The notes: generated by a model from the sequence alone, not told the origin. Counted from the first letter of the stretch, positions 1 to 8,344 are shown. The stretch is DNA of 18,897 nt from Lachnoclostridium sp. UBA7215 (GCA_002490465.1 DKUB01000086.1:1-18897); one strand, 5' to 3'. Translations and numbers: made by a program.

Positions 1-1374
1 CCGAGCTTTGCCTTCGCGCGAATAGACAGATGAATCAGAAATTTCTTTCACCTCCGCTGACATTCCGATAAACAGGCTGGCGAGAGTAGGGTCAAAATGC
101 GTTCCAGCTGATTCTTCAATAATGGTCATAGCATTTTCACAGCTCATGGGATCTTTATAACAGCGCTTGGATACCAGTGCGTCATATACATCTGCTATCG
201 CCATAATTCTGGCACATAGTGGAATTTCATCCTCCTTTTTCCCACTGGGATAGCCGCTTCCATTCCACTTTTCATGATGTCCCTCTGCAATCTGCGCCGC
301 TATTTCCACATAATCATAGTCCTCAATGTTTCCCAATACTTCTTTTACAATTCTTCCGCCCTCGGCCGCATGCCGTTTAATCTGTCCAAACTCCTCATCG
401 GTGAGCTTCCCCGGTTTTTTCAAAATATGATCCGGCACAACAATCTTTCCTACATCATGCATCGGGGCCGCTTTTACAAGCAATTCAATATAACGGTCCG
501 TAAGTGTCCCGCGGCAGTAACCAATCTTTTTAGCCTCTCTTGCAATCATCTCCACATATTTACTTGTTCGTTTAATATGCTCCCCTGTATCTCCATCACG
601 GTTTTCAATTAAGTTTGCCATTCCAATAATCGTCTGATCTTTTATATCCAGCATTTTATCACTGTGCCGCTGCAATTGCTCCGTCTGAAGTGCCACTTCC
701 TTTGCCAGCCCTTTTCTCTGCTGCTCCAGCGTAATTGTCACTCTCACACAGTAAAACAGACACAGAATAACAGACAGAAAAATCATAATAGAACATATAA
801 TAGCTGTCTTCCGTATGAACTCCACAAAATTCTCCATGCTCTCTCTGGCATCATTCATTTCCGATACAACCAAATCGTCTAAATCCTGAATATGTTTGTT
901 TATTTGAGCCGCTGAGTCCACTACATTTTTTGAAATATACTCCGATGCTGCCTTTTCGCTGCCATCATAGTAAAGTTCCTGTGCCACTGACACCGTTTGA
1001 AGATAACTTTGAAAAGATGAAAACAATGTGTGATATAACACTTCCCTGTTGTCTCCCTGCATCTGCTCTCCAAAATTATCCAGCTCCTTTTGCAGCTGCA
1101 AACTAATTGTCTGCTCTTCCTGTTCCAACTGTTTTCTTGTTTCCTGATCTGACACAAGCAGACAGTCCGTCATAACTGCACGATGTTTGTAAATAAGTGC
1201 CAGAATCTGCGACATAACTTCCCTGTTATTTACATGCTCATCCATCACAACACGGTAATTTCCCATCAAACGGCTGACCTCATGCCGCATGAGCAATATA
1301 CCGGTTATTCCAATCAATCCCGTTATAAACACGACAATAAATATACGAACCGGAATTCTGCGCAAACTTTTCAT
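1..1374 (-). CDS. Membrane-bound HD-GYP domain phosphodiesterase (3' end beyond window)
   Basis: HD-GYP proteins hydrolyse cyclic di-GMP (some act on other cyclic dinucleotides). The frame is open from an ATG at 1374 to the window edge, 458 codons, and has no stop inside the window. A membrane segment lies near residues 8-29, followed by an extracellular, mostly helical region of about 150 residues, a second membrane segment near 190-210, and then the HD-GYP domain. Visible motifs are MHDVGK (the HD pair), KKPGKLTDEEF, and HHEKWNGSGYP, a close match to the family signature HHExxDGxGYP with Asn in place of Asp. No GGDEF or receiver domain is visible. The start follows an AGGAGA ribosome site at 1381-1386 that nearly touches the stop codon of the upstream solute-binding lipoprotein (13-bp gap), so the two are translated as a pair. 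The sensor region resembles four-helix-bundle receptors; the ligand is unknown. Confidence 0.9.
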   Translation of the reverse strand, partial: MKSLRRIPVRIFIVVFITGLIGITGILLMRHEVSRLMGNYRVVMDEHVNNREVMSQILALIYKHRAVMTDCLLVSDQETRKQLEQEEQTISLQLQKELDNFGEQMQGDNREVLYHTLFSSFQSYLQTVSVAQELYYDGSEKAASEYISKNVVDSAAQINKHIQDLDDLVVSEMNDARESMENFVEFIRKTAIICSIMIFLSVILCLFYCVRVTITLEQQRKGLAKEVALQTEQLQRHSDKMLDIKDQTIIGMANLIENRDGDTGEHIKRTSKYVEMIAREAKKIGYCRGTLTDRYIELLVKAAPMHDVGKIVVPDHILKKPGKLTDEEFGQIKRHAAEGGRIVKEVLGNIEDYDYVEIAAQIAEGHHEKWNGSGYPSGKKEDEIPLCARIMAIADVYDALVSKRCYKDPMSCENAMTIIEESAGTHFDPTLASLFIGMSAEVKEISDSSVYSREGKAR

Positions 1375-1387
1375 TATAAATCTCCTA

Positions 1388-2647
1388 TCAACTATCAGAA
1401 ATGGCTGTTATACCCTGCACCATCTTATCAAGAAGCCCCTGTAAATCTTTATTATCCTTATTTCCGTTCGCTATCACCATACCAAACACATTTGTCGGCG
1501 TCCAAAAGGAGTTACATACTCTCTGAACACTGCCATATTCCGCCTGTTTTGCAAGTGCTGCAATGGCCGGAGATTTCTGTACCTCTTCCGATGCTGCTGC
1601 TTTTACATTGGACGGGCACTCCCCAGTCAGTGAAAACCGCCTTAATTGATTTTTTTCATTTGTTATAAAATGCGCCATTTTCATAGCCCATTCAGGATTC
1701 TTTGTATGTGCATTTACCCCGATTAATTTATATCCGGCAAAACTGCACATTTGAATCTGTTCGCCGGCAAGCGTATACGTCGGAAGTTTTGTCGCCGCGT
1801 AGCTTTTACCAAATGCTTTTTCTACCTTAGCCGCATTCCACGGTCCATTAATCCCGGCAATGATACTTCCATTTTGAACTCCCTCTATAAAATCATCATC
1901 GTTTCCATTTTTAAACCCTTTGCTCCTTGCTATGGCGAGCATTCCCTCTGCCACATCAATTCCTCTATACTTATGATCCGTTGTATTCCAGTTACAATCA
2001 TTTTGTGTATGTTCTTCATTGGCATTTACCTCAAGTCCCGCCGCCTTAAAAAAAGAATAAATATACCAGCCGCTTGAAAAATCCATCATAACATACTTTT
2101 TATTTTTCTCTGCAACCTTCAGAATACGATCCATGCTCTTTACATCTTCTTTTGTAAAATAATCAGCATTATAATATAAAAAATAACCGTTTCCCGCTGT
2201 CACAGGGTAGGCAAACAATTTTCCATCTTTTTGCGATGCCAGCACAGCACCGTTATTTCCGCCGCCATTCTCCTCAATGACCGTTCCCGCATCCTTGGTT
2301 ATTTCAAGAAGCGCTCCATTCTTTCGCAAATCCTCAAACTGATCATCCGCAAAGGTAAAGATATCTGCTGCCCCCTCTGGATTTGCCAATACAGTCTCCT
2401 TACAGGTCAGCTCGCTCTCCTTACTAATTGTCACATGAATATCCGCCTCCGCTTCATGTTCCCTGCAAAATTCATCCACCATCTGATTCATAAGATCTAT
2501 GTTAGATTTATCTGTCCAAAGCGACAAAGAAACCTGTGGCTTTGAATTTTTCCCTTCCCCGCACCCTGAGAGAGAAACCGATATAATAACTGCTATAAAT
2601 ACAGCAACTATCCCATATATGCGGTCATGCCTTCCGTTTTTCCCCAT
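1388..2647 (-). CDS. Extracellular solute-binding lipoprotein (ABC sugar-binding family 1 type)
   Basis: A 419-residue protein with a basic N-terminus, a hydrophobic core at residues 11-26 and a lipobox LSGC with the acylated Cys at 29, so it should be anchored on the outer face of the membrane. The mature part has the layout of maltose/oligosaccharide-binding proteins of ABC importers (COG1653-like): a start of the type SLWTD, AADIFTFADDQ near the first third, a segment FAYPVTAGNGYFLYYN, and a late NPEWAMKMAHFITNE helix. Length is typical for the family. No permease or ATPase gene is adjacent; the only partner is the HD-GYP gene 13 bp downstream. This suggests that the protein presents a ligand to the membrane HD-GYP receptor rather than to a transporter, though it could serve permeases elsewhere. 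The ATG at 2645-2647 has a GAGGTG ribosome site 7 bp upstream. Confidence 0.85.
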   Translation of the reverse strand: MGKNGRHDRIYGIVAVFIAVIISVSLSGCGEGKNSKPQVSLSLWTDKSNIDLMNQMVDEFCREHEAEADIHVTISKESELTCKETVLANPEGAADIFTFADDQFEDLRKNGALLEITKDAGTVIEENGGGNNGAVLASQKDGKLFAYPVTAGNGYFLYYNADYFTKEDVKSMDRILKVAEKNKKYVMMDFSSGWYIYSFFKAAGLEVNANEEHTQNDCNWNTTDHKYRGIDVAEGMLAIARSKGFKNGNDDDFIEGVQNGSIIAGINGPWNAAKVEKAFGKSYAATKLPTYTLAGEQIQMCSFAGYKLIGVNAHTKNPEWAMKMAHFITNEKNQLRRFSLTGECPSNVKAAASEEVQKSPAIAALAKQAEYGSVQRVCNSFWTPTNVFGMVIANGNKDNKDLQGLLDKMVQGITAISDS

Positions 2648-2697
2648 TCTTCGTCACCTCAACGTTTATCTATCCATACAACAGGTATATTTTATTT

Positions 2698-2727
2698 ATT
2701 ATAACCTAACCCGAAAGCCCTTGTCAA
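2698..2727 (-). promoter_or_regulatory. Consensus sigma-A promoter of the solute-binding protein / HD-GYP operon
   Basis: On the minus strand a perfect -35 TTGACA (2722-2727) and a perfect -10 TATAAT (2698-2703) are separated by 18 bp. The expected transcript start is about 45 bp upstream of the ATG at 2647. This is the strongest promoter match in the window and implies high basal expression. Confidence 0.85.
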
Positions 2728-2744
2728 TCATCCCAGGAGCAATC

Positions 2745-2760
2745 GCTTAATCATTTAAGC
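2745..2760. promoter_or_regulatory. Small inverted repeat just upstream of the -35 box
   Basis: GCTTAA-TCAT-TTAAGC forms a perfect 6-bp dyad ending 17 bp upstream of the -35 box of the solute-binding protein promoter. The position suits an activator site, but the motif matches no operator I can name. It also abuts the outer end of the large palindrome and may simply be part of it. Confidence 0.35.
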
Positions 2761-2761
2761 C

Positions 2762-3248
2762 CGTGCAGTGCTATCATACGGTTCTTGTCCGGTATATCAC
2801 TCCCAACAAAAAATAACTTGTTTTCTCCTGCTTCCAAACATCACGCCGTCCATTCACAAAACTCGGTGTCTGCTGTCCTGTTCCCCCTGCTTTTACAGCA
2901 TTAACCGCCCGCCGGTCCTTATTGCACCACCTATGATACTTAATTGCTGCGGACAGCACCGAAGGTGCGAATCCCTGAGAGAGGCTGCCAGAAAATTAAT
3001 TTATTTATTTTTGGCAGCCTCTCTCAGGGACAGATGCGCCGCATCTGTCCGCAGTATGAATACGCTTCATTCTGGTGGTGCATTAGTACCGCTGCGTGGC
3101 GGTTCTAGTGCAAACGTGCTGTAAAAGCAGGAGAAACAGGACAGCAGGCACCTCGGACAATGTTCGGACGGCGCATTGAAAACAGGAAAAAACAATATTT
3201 TTCGGGGAGTGATACAGGGACAAGAAACAGTATGATATGCGCTGCACG
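2762..3248. repeat. Large imperfect palindrome, about 490 bp, filling the intergenic region
   Basis: The two halves are reverse complements of each other over about 230 bp with scattered mismatches and small gaps. Matching blocks from outside in: CGTGCAG (2762-2768 / 3242-3248), CTGCTGTCCTGTT (2870-2882 / 3135-3147), CCTGCTTTTACAGCA (2886-2900 / 3117-3131), CTGCGGACAG (2947-2956 / 3045-3054), and a perfect 19-bp inner stem (2972-2990 / 3012-3030) around an AT-rich 21-nt loop. Each arm carries a smaller hairpin close to the centre (GCACC-GAA-GGTGC on the left; an 8+1+8 palindrome at 3031-3047). It starts 34 bp upstream of the -35 of the solute-binding protein gene and ends 11 bp after the histidine kinase stop. 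It contains no convincing gene. It may be a foldback or MITE-like element, or a giant structured terminator/processing site. Confidence 0.85.
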
Positions 3249-3259
3249 CATAAAAAATA

Positions 3260-5551
3260 TTAATCAATTAACATACCGTATCCTTTATCCCTTAATATGT
3301 CTACTAATGATTGGTACTTTTCTATCAGAACCGGATGCCCCTTATCCACTTCATCCGTTCTCATCTCTGTACAGGCAAATTCAAGCTCTTTTGCCTTATC
3401 AGACAAATCCTGCGCTCCTATTGTCAGGGCATTGCTTTTCAGTGAATGGACATGAGTGCCATAACTTTCATAATCTTTGTGTTTAAAATCTTCCACAAGG
3501 CTGTTTGCAAGGGTATCAAAGTTATCGCAGAAAAATGCAAAATTCATCAGAAGCCCTTCCCTGTCTTTTCCGGCATATTCCATTGCCAGCGCTATATCCA
3601 GCATGGACTCTAAATCACGGGTTATTTTCGCCAGGCTTTTTTCTGTGGAAGCTCCGGAATCCTCCCGTATATCCCCGGCAGTTTCTTCCTCCTCCGGGAC
3701 GTTCTGCAGAATTTTCTCTGCCGGAAGCCACTGCTTTAACAATTCTTCCAGTTTGTCACCGCTGATCGGCTTAGACAGGTAATCCTGAAATCCATTCTGT
3801 ATATACATCTCCCTTGCCCCTGACACAGCATTTGCCGTCAAAGCAATCACTGGCATCGATCCTAACAAATCTTTCTCTTTCATAACCTTTAACGTCTCCA
3901 CACCGTCCATATGCGGCATCCGATGGTCGAGCAAAATCAGATCATAATTCTCTTGCTGTATTTTATCAATTGCATCCTGACCGCTCTCTGCCAAATCCAG
4001 CTGAATCCGGGTGCGCTTCATCAGTCCCTGCAAAACTTTCAGATTCATTCCATTATCATCCACTGCCAGAACCCTGGCCTCAGGCGCAATCAAAATGCCT
4101 TTATTCGCTTCATTCTCAAACTCCTGCTTACGTATCCGTTTTCTATAATCCCCAATTGGCTCTTTTGCCAGAACTTTTTGCGGTATCTGGACCACAAAAC
4201 TGGAACCGACCCCATAAGTACTGTATACAGACAATTCTCCACCCATCAAATCCACAAGCTGTTTTACAATACTAAGACCCAGTCCGGTCCCCTCTATGGC
4301 ACGGTTTCTTTTCTCGTCTACACGCTGGAAAGAATCAAACAACCGTTCAATATCATTCTTTTGAATTCCTATGCCGCTGTCTTTTACTTCCAGCCTCATA
4401 AGAATATCCTCTCCCTGCTCCACATATCCAATCGAACACTCTACAAATCCGTTTTGTGTGTATTTCACTGCATTCGTCAAAAGATTCAGGGCAATCTGAT
4501 TGATTCGCATTTCATCACCAAATAAATTCTCCGGCATTTCCGGACTGACAAAAAAATTCAATCGAAGCCCCTTCCGCTCTGCGCGGTCTGCAATCAGGTT
4601 ATGTAAATCATTCACAAGGGAGCTCAAATGATACGGCATGGGAATAATTTCCATTTTCTGTGATTCTATTTTGGAAAAATCAAGAATGTCATTGATAATG
4701 CCCAATAATTTCTTACTGGCACTTCTAATATTTTCTGAATACTCGATTATGTTTTCTTCATTGCTCTCCCGCAGAATAATCTCATTCATACCGAGAATGG
4801 CATTAATAGGTGTTCGTATTTCATGGGAAACATTAGCAATAAACTCCGTCTTTGCTCTTGCCATTGCCTCTGATTTTTCAATACGAAGTTCCTGCGAAGA
4901 CTGTACATTAATAAATATGAGAAGAAGAGCCAGTGCTGTGCAGACATTTAAAAGGGCAATCTCATAAAAAATTACCTGCAGGACTTCTCCCAATACAGGG
5001 AGAATAATATAGCTGGTGAGAAACAGGACTTCTTTTTTCCGCAGATTCCGCCTGTTGTGCAGCAGTAATATAATCTGTATAATGTACACAAAAACAGCCG
5101 TAACCTGGGACAGCATAAACAAATCACCCCTGTGATAGGCAAAATCCTCTCCTATGTAGAAAAAAAGATGTCCATTGGTAAACGGGCTGCAAAAGCCCAA
5201 AATAATCTGAATCACTCCAAATGCACTGGACAGAATACCGGCTATATGCTTCACCGGCAAATTAAGGTAAGCCAAAAGGTAATAACTATAGGAGACAATG
5301 AGCATTCCGGAACTCATAAAATATATCACCATGCCAATATTTAGTATAAGAACCGTATGCGGCGTAATGCGATAAGAAAATATCCAATCTGTCATATCCG
5401 CCAGCGTCATGGCAACATTGGCAGTAAGCATGATAATAAACCAGTTCTTCTGCCTTCTCATCGTATTTCTATGGAAATACAAATAATAGCCCAGACAAAA
5501 ACAGATTAAAATGCTGTATGTTTCGATTAAAAGATTTGCATATCTCATCAT
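3260..5551 (-). CDS. Membrane hybrid sensor histidine kinase with receiver and HPt domains
   Basis: A 763-residue multi-step phosphorelay sensor. The first 215 residues hold about seven hydrophobic segments and form an integral membrane sensor. A HisKA domain follows, with H243 in SHEIRTPIN, then an HATPase domain with N-box N356/N360, G1 DSGIGI at 391-396 and G2 GTGLGL at 421-426. A receiver domain spans about 493-610, with the acceptor D542 in LLDHRMP, acidic D498/D499 and K594. A C-terminal HPt domain has H702 in HVHSLKSNA. No DNA-binding output is present, so the phosphate presumably leaves through the HPt to a response regulator encoded elsewhere. The ATG-ATG start at 5546-5551 has an AAGG-rich ribosome site and lies 12 bp after the thioesterase stop, so the two genes are probably co-transcribed. 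The ligand is not predictable from sequence. Confidence 0.95.
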   Translation of the reverse strand: MMRYANLLIETYSILICFCLGYYLYFHRNTMRRQKNWFIIMLTANVAMTLADMTDWIFSYRITPHTVLILNIGMVIYFMSSGMLIVSYSYYLLAYLNLPVKHIAGILSSAFGVIQIILGFCSPFTNGHLFFYIGEDFAYHRGDLFMLSQVTAVFVYIIQIILLLHNRRNLRKKEVLFLTSYIILPVLGEVLQVIFYEIALLNVCTALALLLIFINVQSSQELRIEKSEAMARAKTEFIANVSHEIRTPINAILGMNEIILRESNEENIIEYSENIRSASKKLLGIINDILDFSKIESQKMEIIPMPYHLSSLVNDLHNLIADRAERKGLRLNFFVSPEMPENLFGDEMRINQIALNLLTNAVKYTQNGFVECSIGYVEQGEDILMRLEVKDSGIGIQKNDIERLFDSFQRVDEKRNRAIEGTGLGLSIVKQLVDLMGGELSVYSTYGVGSSFVVQIPQKVLAKEPIGDYRKRIRKQEFENEANKGILIAPEARVLAVDDNGMNLKVLQGLMKRTRIQLDLAESGQDAIDKIQQENYDLILLDHRMPHMDGVETLKVMKEKDLLGSMPVIALTANAVSGAREMYIQNGFQDYLSKPISGDKLEELLKQWLPAEKILQNVPEEEETAGDIREDSGASTEKSLAKITRDLESMLDIALAMEYAGKDREGLLMNFAFFCDNFDTLANSLVEDFKHKDYESYGTHVHSLKSNALTIGAQDLSDKAKELEFACTEMRTDEVDKGHPVLIEKYQSLVDILRDKGYGMLID

Positions 5552-5563
5552 TGATATTATCCC

Positions 5564-5953
5564 TTATCCTTTTCGCTTATTTTCTGCTTTTTCCTGAAAA
5601 CCTTGATTGTCCACGATAAAACGCTCGTGGACACCCTCTCCTATTTTGCCTTCTTCATCAAAGGCCTCCACCTCAAATACCAGCTTTCTCCTGTCAACCG
5701 ACACCAGCCTGCTCTTTGCTGTCACCGTACAATTCAGGGGTGTTGCTGAAATATGGGACACTTCCATGCGGGTACCGACTGTACCCTGCCCTTCTTCCAG
5801 CTCACTTTGCACGCTTGTATAGGCCGCCTGCTCCATCAAGGCAACCATAGCCGGCGTAGCATAAACCTGCAGTGTCCCACTCTTCATTGTCTCCGCTGTA
5901 TTGGCAGAGCTTACCATCTCACTGACTTCTCCTATCACACCGATCTTCAGCAT
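5564..5953 (-). CDS. FlK-like acyl-CoA thioesterase, hot-dog fold
   Basis: A 129-residue protein of the thioesterase family that includes fluoroacetyl-CoA thioesterase FlK. The three residues that form the FlK active site are present with the same spacing: T33 in YATPAM, E41 in ALMEQAAY and H67 in VSHISATP (8 and 26 residues apart, as in FlK T42/E50/H76). The real substrate in gut Firmicutes is unknown; the fold fits hydrolysis of a small acyl-CoA, and fluoroacetate resistance is not implied. An upstream in-frame ATG would add eight residues, but the AAAGGA ribosome site sits correctly for the ATG at 5951-5953. The gene precedes a membrane hybrid kinase by 12 bp, which suggests joint expression. 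Confidence 0.85.
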   Translation of the reverse strand: MLKIGVIGEVSEMVSSANTAETMKSGTLQVYATPAMVALMEQAAYTSVQSELEEGQGTVGTRMEVSHISATPLNCTVTAKSRLVSVDRRKLVFEVEAFDEEGKIGEGVHERFIVDNQGFQEKAENKRKG

Positions 5954-5974
5954 ATAAATCCTTTCCTTTCCAAA

Positions 5975-6011
5975 CAAACAAAAATCTCAGATGACAGATG
6001 CCATCTGAGAT
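5975..6011 (-). terminator. Rho-independent terminator after the PocR/MCP gene
   Basis: On the minus strand a perfect 10-bp stem (ATCTCAGATG at 6002-6011 pairing with CATCTGAGAT at 5984-5993, 8-nt loop) is followed by TTTTTG and more T-rich sequence. It ends the transcript from the gene stopping at 6075. Only about 30 bp remain before the thioesterase start and no convincing promoter fits there, so some read-through, or a promoter ahead of the hairpin, must feed the downstream kinase operon. Confidence 0.75.
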
Positions 6012-6074
6012 AAATTATCCCTCTGCTCGTGAACACAACAGCATGAGAAACGCAACAATAATTACAGCAAAACT

Positions 6075-6851
6075 TTAAGCATTCAAATCGGTAACTGTCA
6101 CCGTAAGCTCATTCAGTTCCCCTGTGATCTCCTTACTCACAACTGCCATCCCCTCAGCCAGCTTCTGTACTTCCGTAGCAACAACAGCGAACCCTCTTCC
6201 TGCCTCTCCGGCACGAGCTGCCTCAATTGAAGCATTCAATGCCAGCATATTCTGCTTGTGGCTGTAGGCAGATATCTTAGAAGTACTGGCATTTGCCGCA
6301 TCAATCTGCTTCGCCGCCCTGGAAATTCCCTCGCGCAGCTTATCAATCATAGCTTCGTTCTTTTTCTCCTCATAGCAGGAACGCACATACATATTAATAA
6401 CATCACCAAGAAGGTTGGCCGCTGCATCAATTTGTTCCTGTGGCCGCACTGCCACTTTATGCAGTGCATCAATATATTTGTCCTCATTAATTCCCAATTC
6501 TCTCGCTACCTGGCGAAACTTATCATCATCCGGCTCCTGAGGAAGAACCTGTCCGCCAATCACACTGCCCAATACCGTTCCGTCATTTAATGTAATTGGA
6601 ATCCCGAAATCAACAAGTCCTGCATGACATGAATAAACTCCCTTTCCCTCTCTGTCACATTTCTCACAGCGGCGGCATCCCTCAGCACTCCCCCTGGTCA
6701 GTTTAATACAAAAATCAGTAAAATTGTAGCAGTCGCTTATGTACTGGCCGTCCGCTCCGACCGCCACAGCAGCCAGGCCCGTACTCTTTGCCCAACTGTC
6801 CATAATACTTTCAAATTTATTCATGTCACAGAAATCTTGAATTTTTATCAT
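6075..6851 (-). CDS. Soluble PocR-domain receptor with short methyl-accepting signalling region
   Basis: A 258-residue protein with no membrane segment. Residues about 5-165 form a PocR ligand-binding domain, recognised by the cysteine pattern C59-x2-C62-x2-C65 (GCRRCEKC), C75-H76 in YSCHAGLVDFGIPI, and GGQVLPQ. PocR domains are thought to sense small organic molecules and their cysteines may bind a metal. Residues about 175-258 contain a shortened chemoreceptor signalling hairpin, with the conserved tip at about 201-232 (LALNASIEAARAGEAGRGFA). The module may talk to CheA/CheW or act as a stand-alone sensor; no che gene is visible here. The ATG at 6849-6851 is preferred over an in-frame ATG five codons upstream because the GGAGG site falls between them, 8 bp before the chosen start. 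Length is far below a usual 500-600-residue receptor. Confidence 0.9.
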   Translation of the reverse strand: MIKIQDFCDMNKFESIMDSWAKSTGLAAVAVGADGQYISDCYNFTDFCIKLTRGSAEGCRRCEKCDREGKGVYSCHAGLVDFGIPITLNDGTVLGSVIGGQVLPQEPDDDKFRQVARELGINEDKYIDALHKVAVRPQEQIDAAANLLGDVINMYVRSCYEEKKNEAMIDKLREGISRAAKQIDAANASTSKISAYSHKQNMLALNASIEAARAGEAGRGFAVVATEVQKLAEGMAVVSKEITGELNELTVTVTDLNA

Positions 6852-6896
6852 CACGTTGTCCTCCATTTTTTATTCCGGTACCAATTAATATAGTTA

Positions 6897-6925
6897 ATTA
6901 TATCACTTTTTTTCCCTTTCGTAAA
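6897..6925 (-). promoter_or_regulatory. Possible promoter of the PocR/MCP gene
   Basis: On the minus strand a perfect -10 TATAAT (6897-6902) is preceded at 17 bp by a poor -35 TTTACG (6920-6925). It starts right at the stop codon of the DUF3793 gene. A dyad AATTAA-TATAG-TTAATT at 6883-6899 overlaps the -10 and could bind a regulator. Confidence 0.45.
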
Positions 6926-7541
6926 CATTTTTTTCCCTTTTTATGCTATTCCCACAAAAAGTATCAATAATTTCCGGCATTCCTACTCCATTCCCCACCA
7001 GAACAGCAAGCGTCTCCCTTGCCAGCCCAAACATTCGGAACAATTCTTTTTTCGCCTTCACATCCGCATAAACTTTCCAGTACCCTGTATATAACGGATT
7101 CTGTCCCCTATTAATAATAAATCCTATGACATCCTCTAACGGGTATCCCAGCAGGACCCCTATTTCATGTGGAAAAATACCATCTCCCCTCTGATATGCG
7201 CAGTATCGGCAGCGAAACGTCAATAAATCATCCTTCACCTCTCCTATCCGGTAACCGTACCCGGCAAGAAAATCCCTCACCTCATCTTTTGCCAGGTATT
7301 TCTCCAGTTCCTTTGTCCGGTACAAAAGCATTGAGGATTTACCACTACAGGAGCAGAGGACAAAAGAAGATATACCGCTCCTTTTTAATAACTGCTGCAC
7401 ACGGAACAAATGATCATCAGCAATAAGAAGAAACGTTGAAATCCTTAAACCGACAATAAGCGGGGCACACTGCAGGGCCAGCTGCATTTCAAGCCTTTTT
7501 ACACCCACACGGCAAATCAATTGTACAAGCTCACTTTGCAC
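6903..7541 (-). CDS. DUF3793 family protein
   Basis: A protein of unknown function recognised by the conserved block PHEIGVLLGYPLEDVIGFI, followed by GYWKVYAD, and by the earlier LLYRTKELEKYL and VRDFLAGYGY segments, all hallmarks of DUF3793. There is no signal peptide or membrane segment, so it is cytoplasmic. In gut clostridia such genes are often found near redox or iron genes; here the neighbours are a soluble receptor and an MBL hydrolase. The chosen start is a GTG at 7539-7541, because an AAGGAGA ribosome site (7552-7558) lies 10 bp ahead of it; the frame stays open to a TTG at 7583 that lacks a ribosome site. Length (212 residues) is normal for the family. No biochemical role can be assigned. 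Confidence 0.8.
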   Translation of the reverse strand: MQSELVQLICRVGVKRLEMQLALQCAPLIVGLRISTFLLIADDHLFRVQQLLKRSGISSFVLCSCSGKSSMLLYRTKELEKYLAKDEVRDFLAGYGYRIGEVKDDLLTFRCRYCAYQRGDGIFPHEIGVLLGYPLEDVIGFIINRGQNPLYTGYWKVYADVKAKKELFRMFGLARETLAVLVGNGVGMPEIIDTFCGNSIKREKNVYEREKK

Positions 7542-7615
7542 AAACCATCCATCTCCTTTTTGCCTTAGTATACTCCAGTGCAAAATTACTATTCTTTATT
7601 CTAATGATAACATCT

Positions 7616-8344
7616 TTATGGAAATGTAAACTGCTCTCCCTCCTTCTTTATCTGTACAACCTGCCCGGCATACTCCGGGTGTCTGAAAACAAAATCCTGT
7701 ATACTGTGATAGTCACCCCAAAAATGCATCGGAAATACCTTCACCGGTTCTGCTTTTTGTAAAAAAATCTCCATCCCCTTATCCATATACTTCTGCTGCC
7801 TTGGGTCAAAAGGAACAAATGCCACATCTATCGCCACACCGGAAAGTTTGTCCATTTCCCGCATAAAATTACGCTCCATATTGGCATTATAAGTATCCGG
7901 TTCTCCTTCCCATTGCCAACAGTTCAAATCACCACCATGATAAATAACATTGCCATCATAGCGGATTAAAAAAGCCACACCCGCATCGGTTGAACGAAGC
8001 ATCTGTATTTTTAACTTCCGGCCGCATGAGAGCATGATTTCACACGTTGTATTTTTTCTCACTCTGATAAGATGTTCTTTAAGAGGAACCCCTTTCTCTT
8101 CGCACTCCTGTATTTTCCATTTTATACCACAGTTTCTGTCCAGAACATAAGTAATATCCGGATAGTTCTTCATCCAGCTAAAAATCTCCGGATTATAGTG
8201 GTCCGGGTGCCTGTGGCTGGCAAAAACAACAAGAGGGAGAGCTGCATCCAGTGCCGGAACCTCTCCCTTGTAATAGTCAAATATAAAATTTGCGGTCTCT
8301 GTTTCAACCAAAAAACCGCTGTGTCCGATATAAATAATCCGCAT
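7616..8344 (-). CDS. MBL-fold metallo-hydrolase
   Basis: A 242-residue cytoplasmic metallo-beta-lactamase-fold hydrolase. The metal-binding signature HxHxDH is H44-R-H46-P-D48-H49 in ASHRHPDHY; further ligands are D139 in YHGGDLN and H207 in FPMHFWGDY. The motif RSTDAGVAFLI occupies the place of the second-shell loop of UlaG-like enzymes. The family covers lactonases, phosphodiesterases and RNA-processing enzymes; the sequence does not allow a substrate to be named. The ATG has an AGGAG site 9 bp upstream. It starts 26 bp after the subtilisin-like fragment, so it was probably co-transcribed with the intact sigK-peptidase operon. The insertion upstream carries a terminator and may now limit its expression. 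Confidence 0.85.
   Translation of the reverse strand: MRIIYIGHSGFLVETETANFIFDYYKGEVPALDAALPLVVFASHRHPDHYNPEIFSWMKNYPDITYVLDRNCGIKWKIQECEEKGVPLKEHLIRVRKNTTCEIMLSCGRKLKIQMLRSTDAGVAFLIRYDGNVIYHGGDLNCWQWEGEPDTYNANMERNFMREMDKLSGVAIDVAFVPFDPRQQKYMDKGMEIFLQKAEPVKVFPMHFWGDYHSIQDFVFRHPEYAGQVVQIKKEGEQFTFP

Noticed and set aside
2768..3267. Short reading frames of 61-118 codons on both strands inside the large palindrome
   Set aside because: They arise from the inverted repeat itself (the same peptide strings appear on both strands), have no ribosome sites and resemble no family I recognise.
3911..4525. A 204-codon plus-strand frame opposite the hybrid kinase
   Set aside because: It is antisense to well-conserved HisKA/HATPase/REC coding sequence, has no ribosome site and is a shadow of that gene.
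5564..5953. Fluoroacetate resistance function for the FlK-like protein
   Set aside because: Active-site spacing matches FlK, but the family is broad and nothing nearby points to fluorinated compounds.
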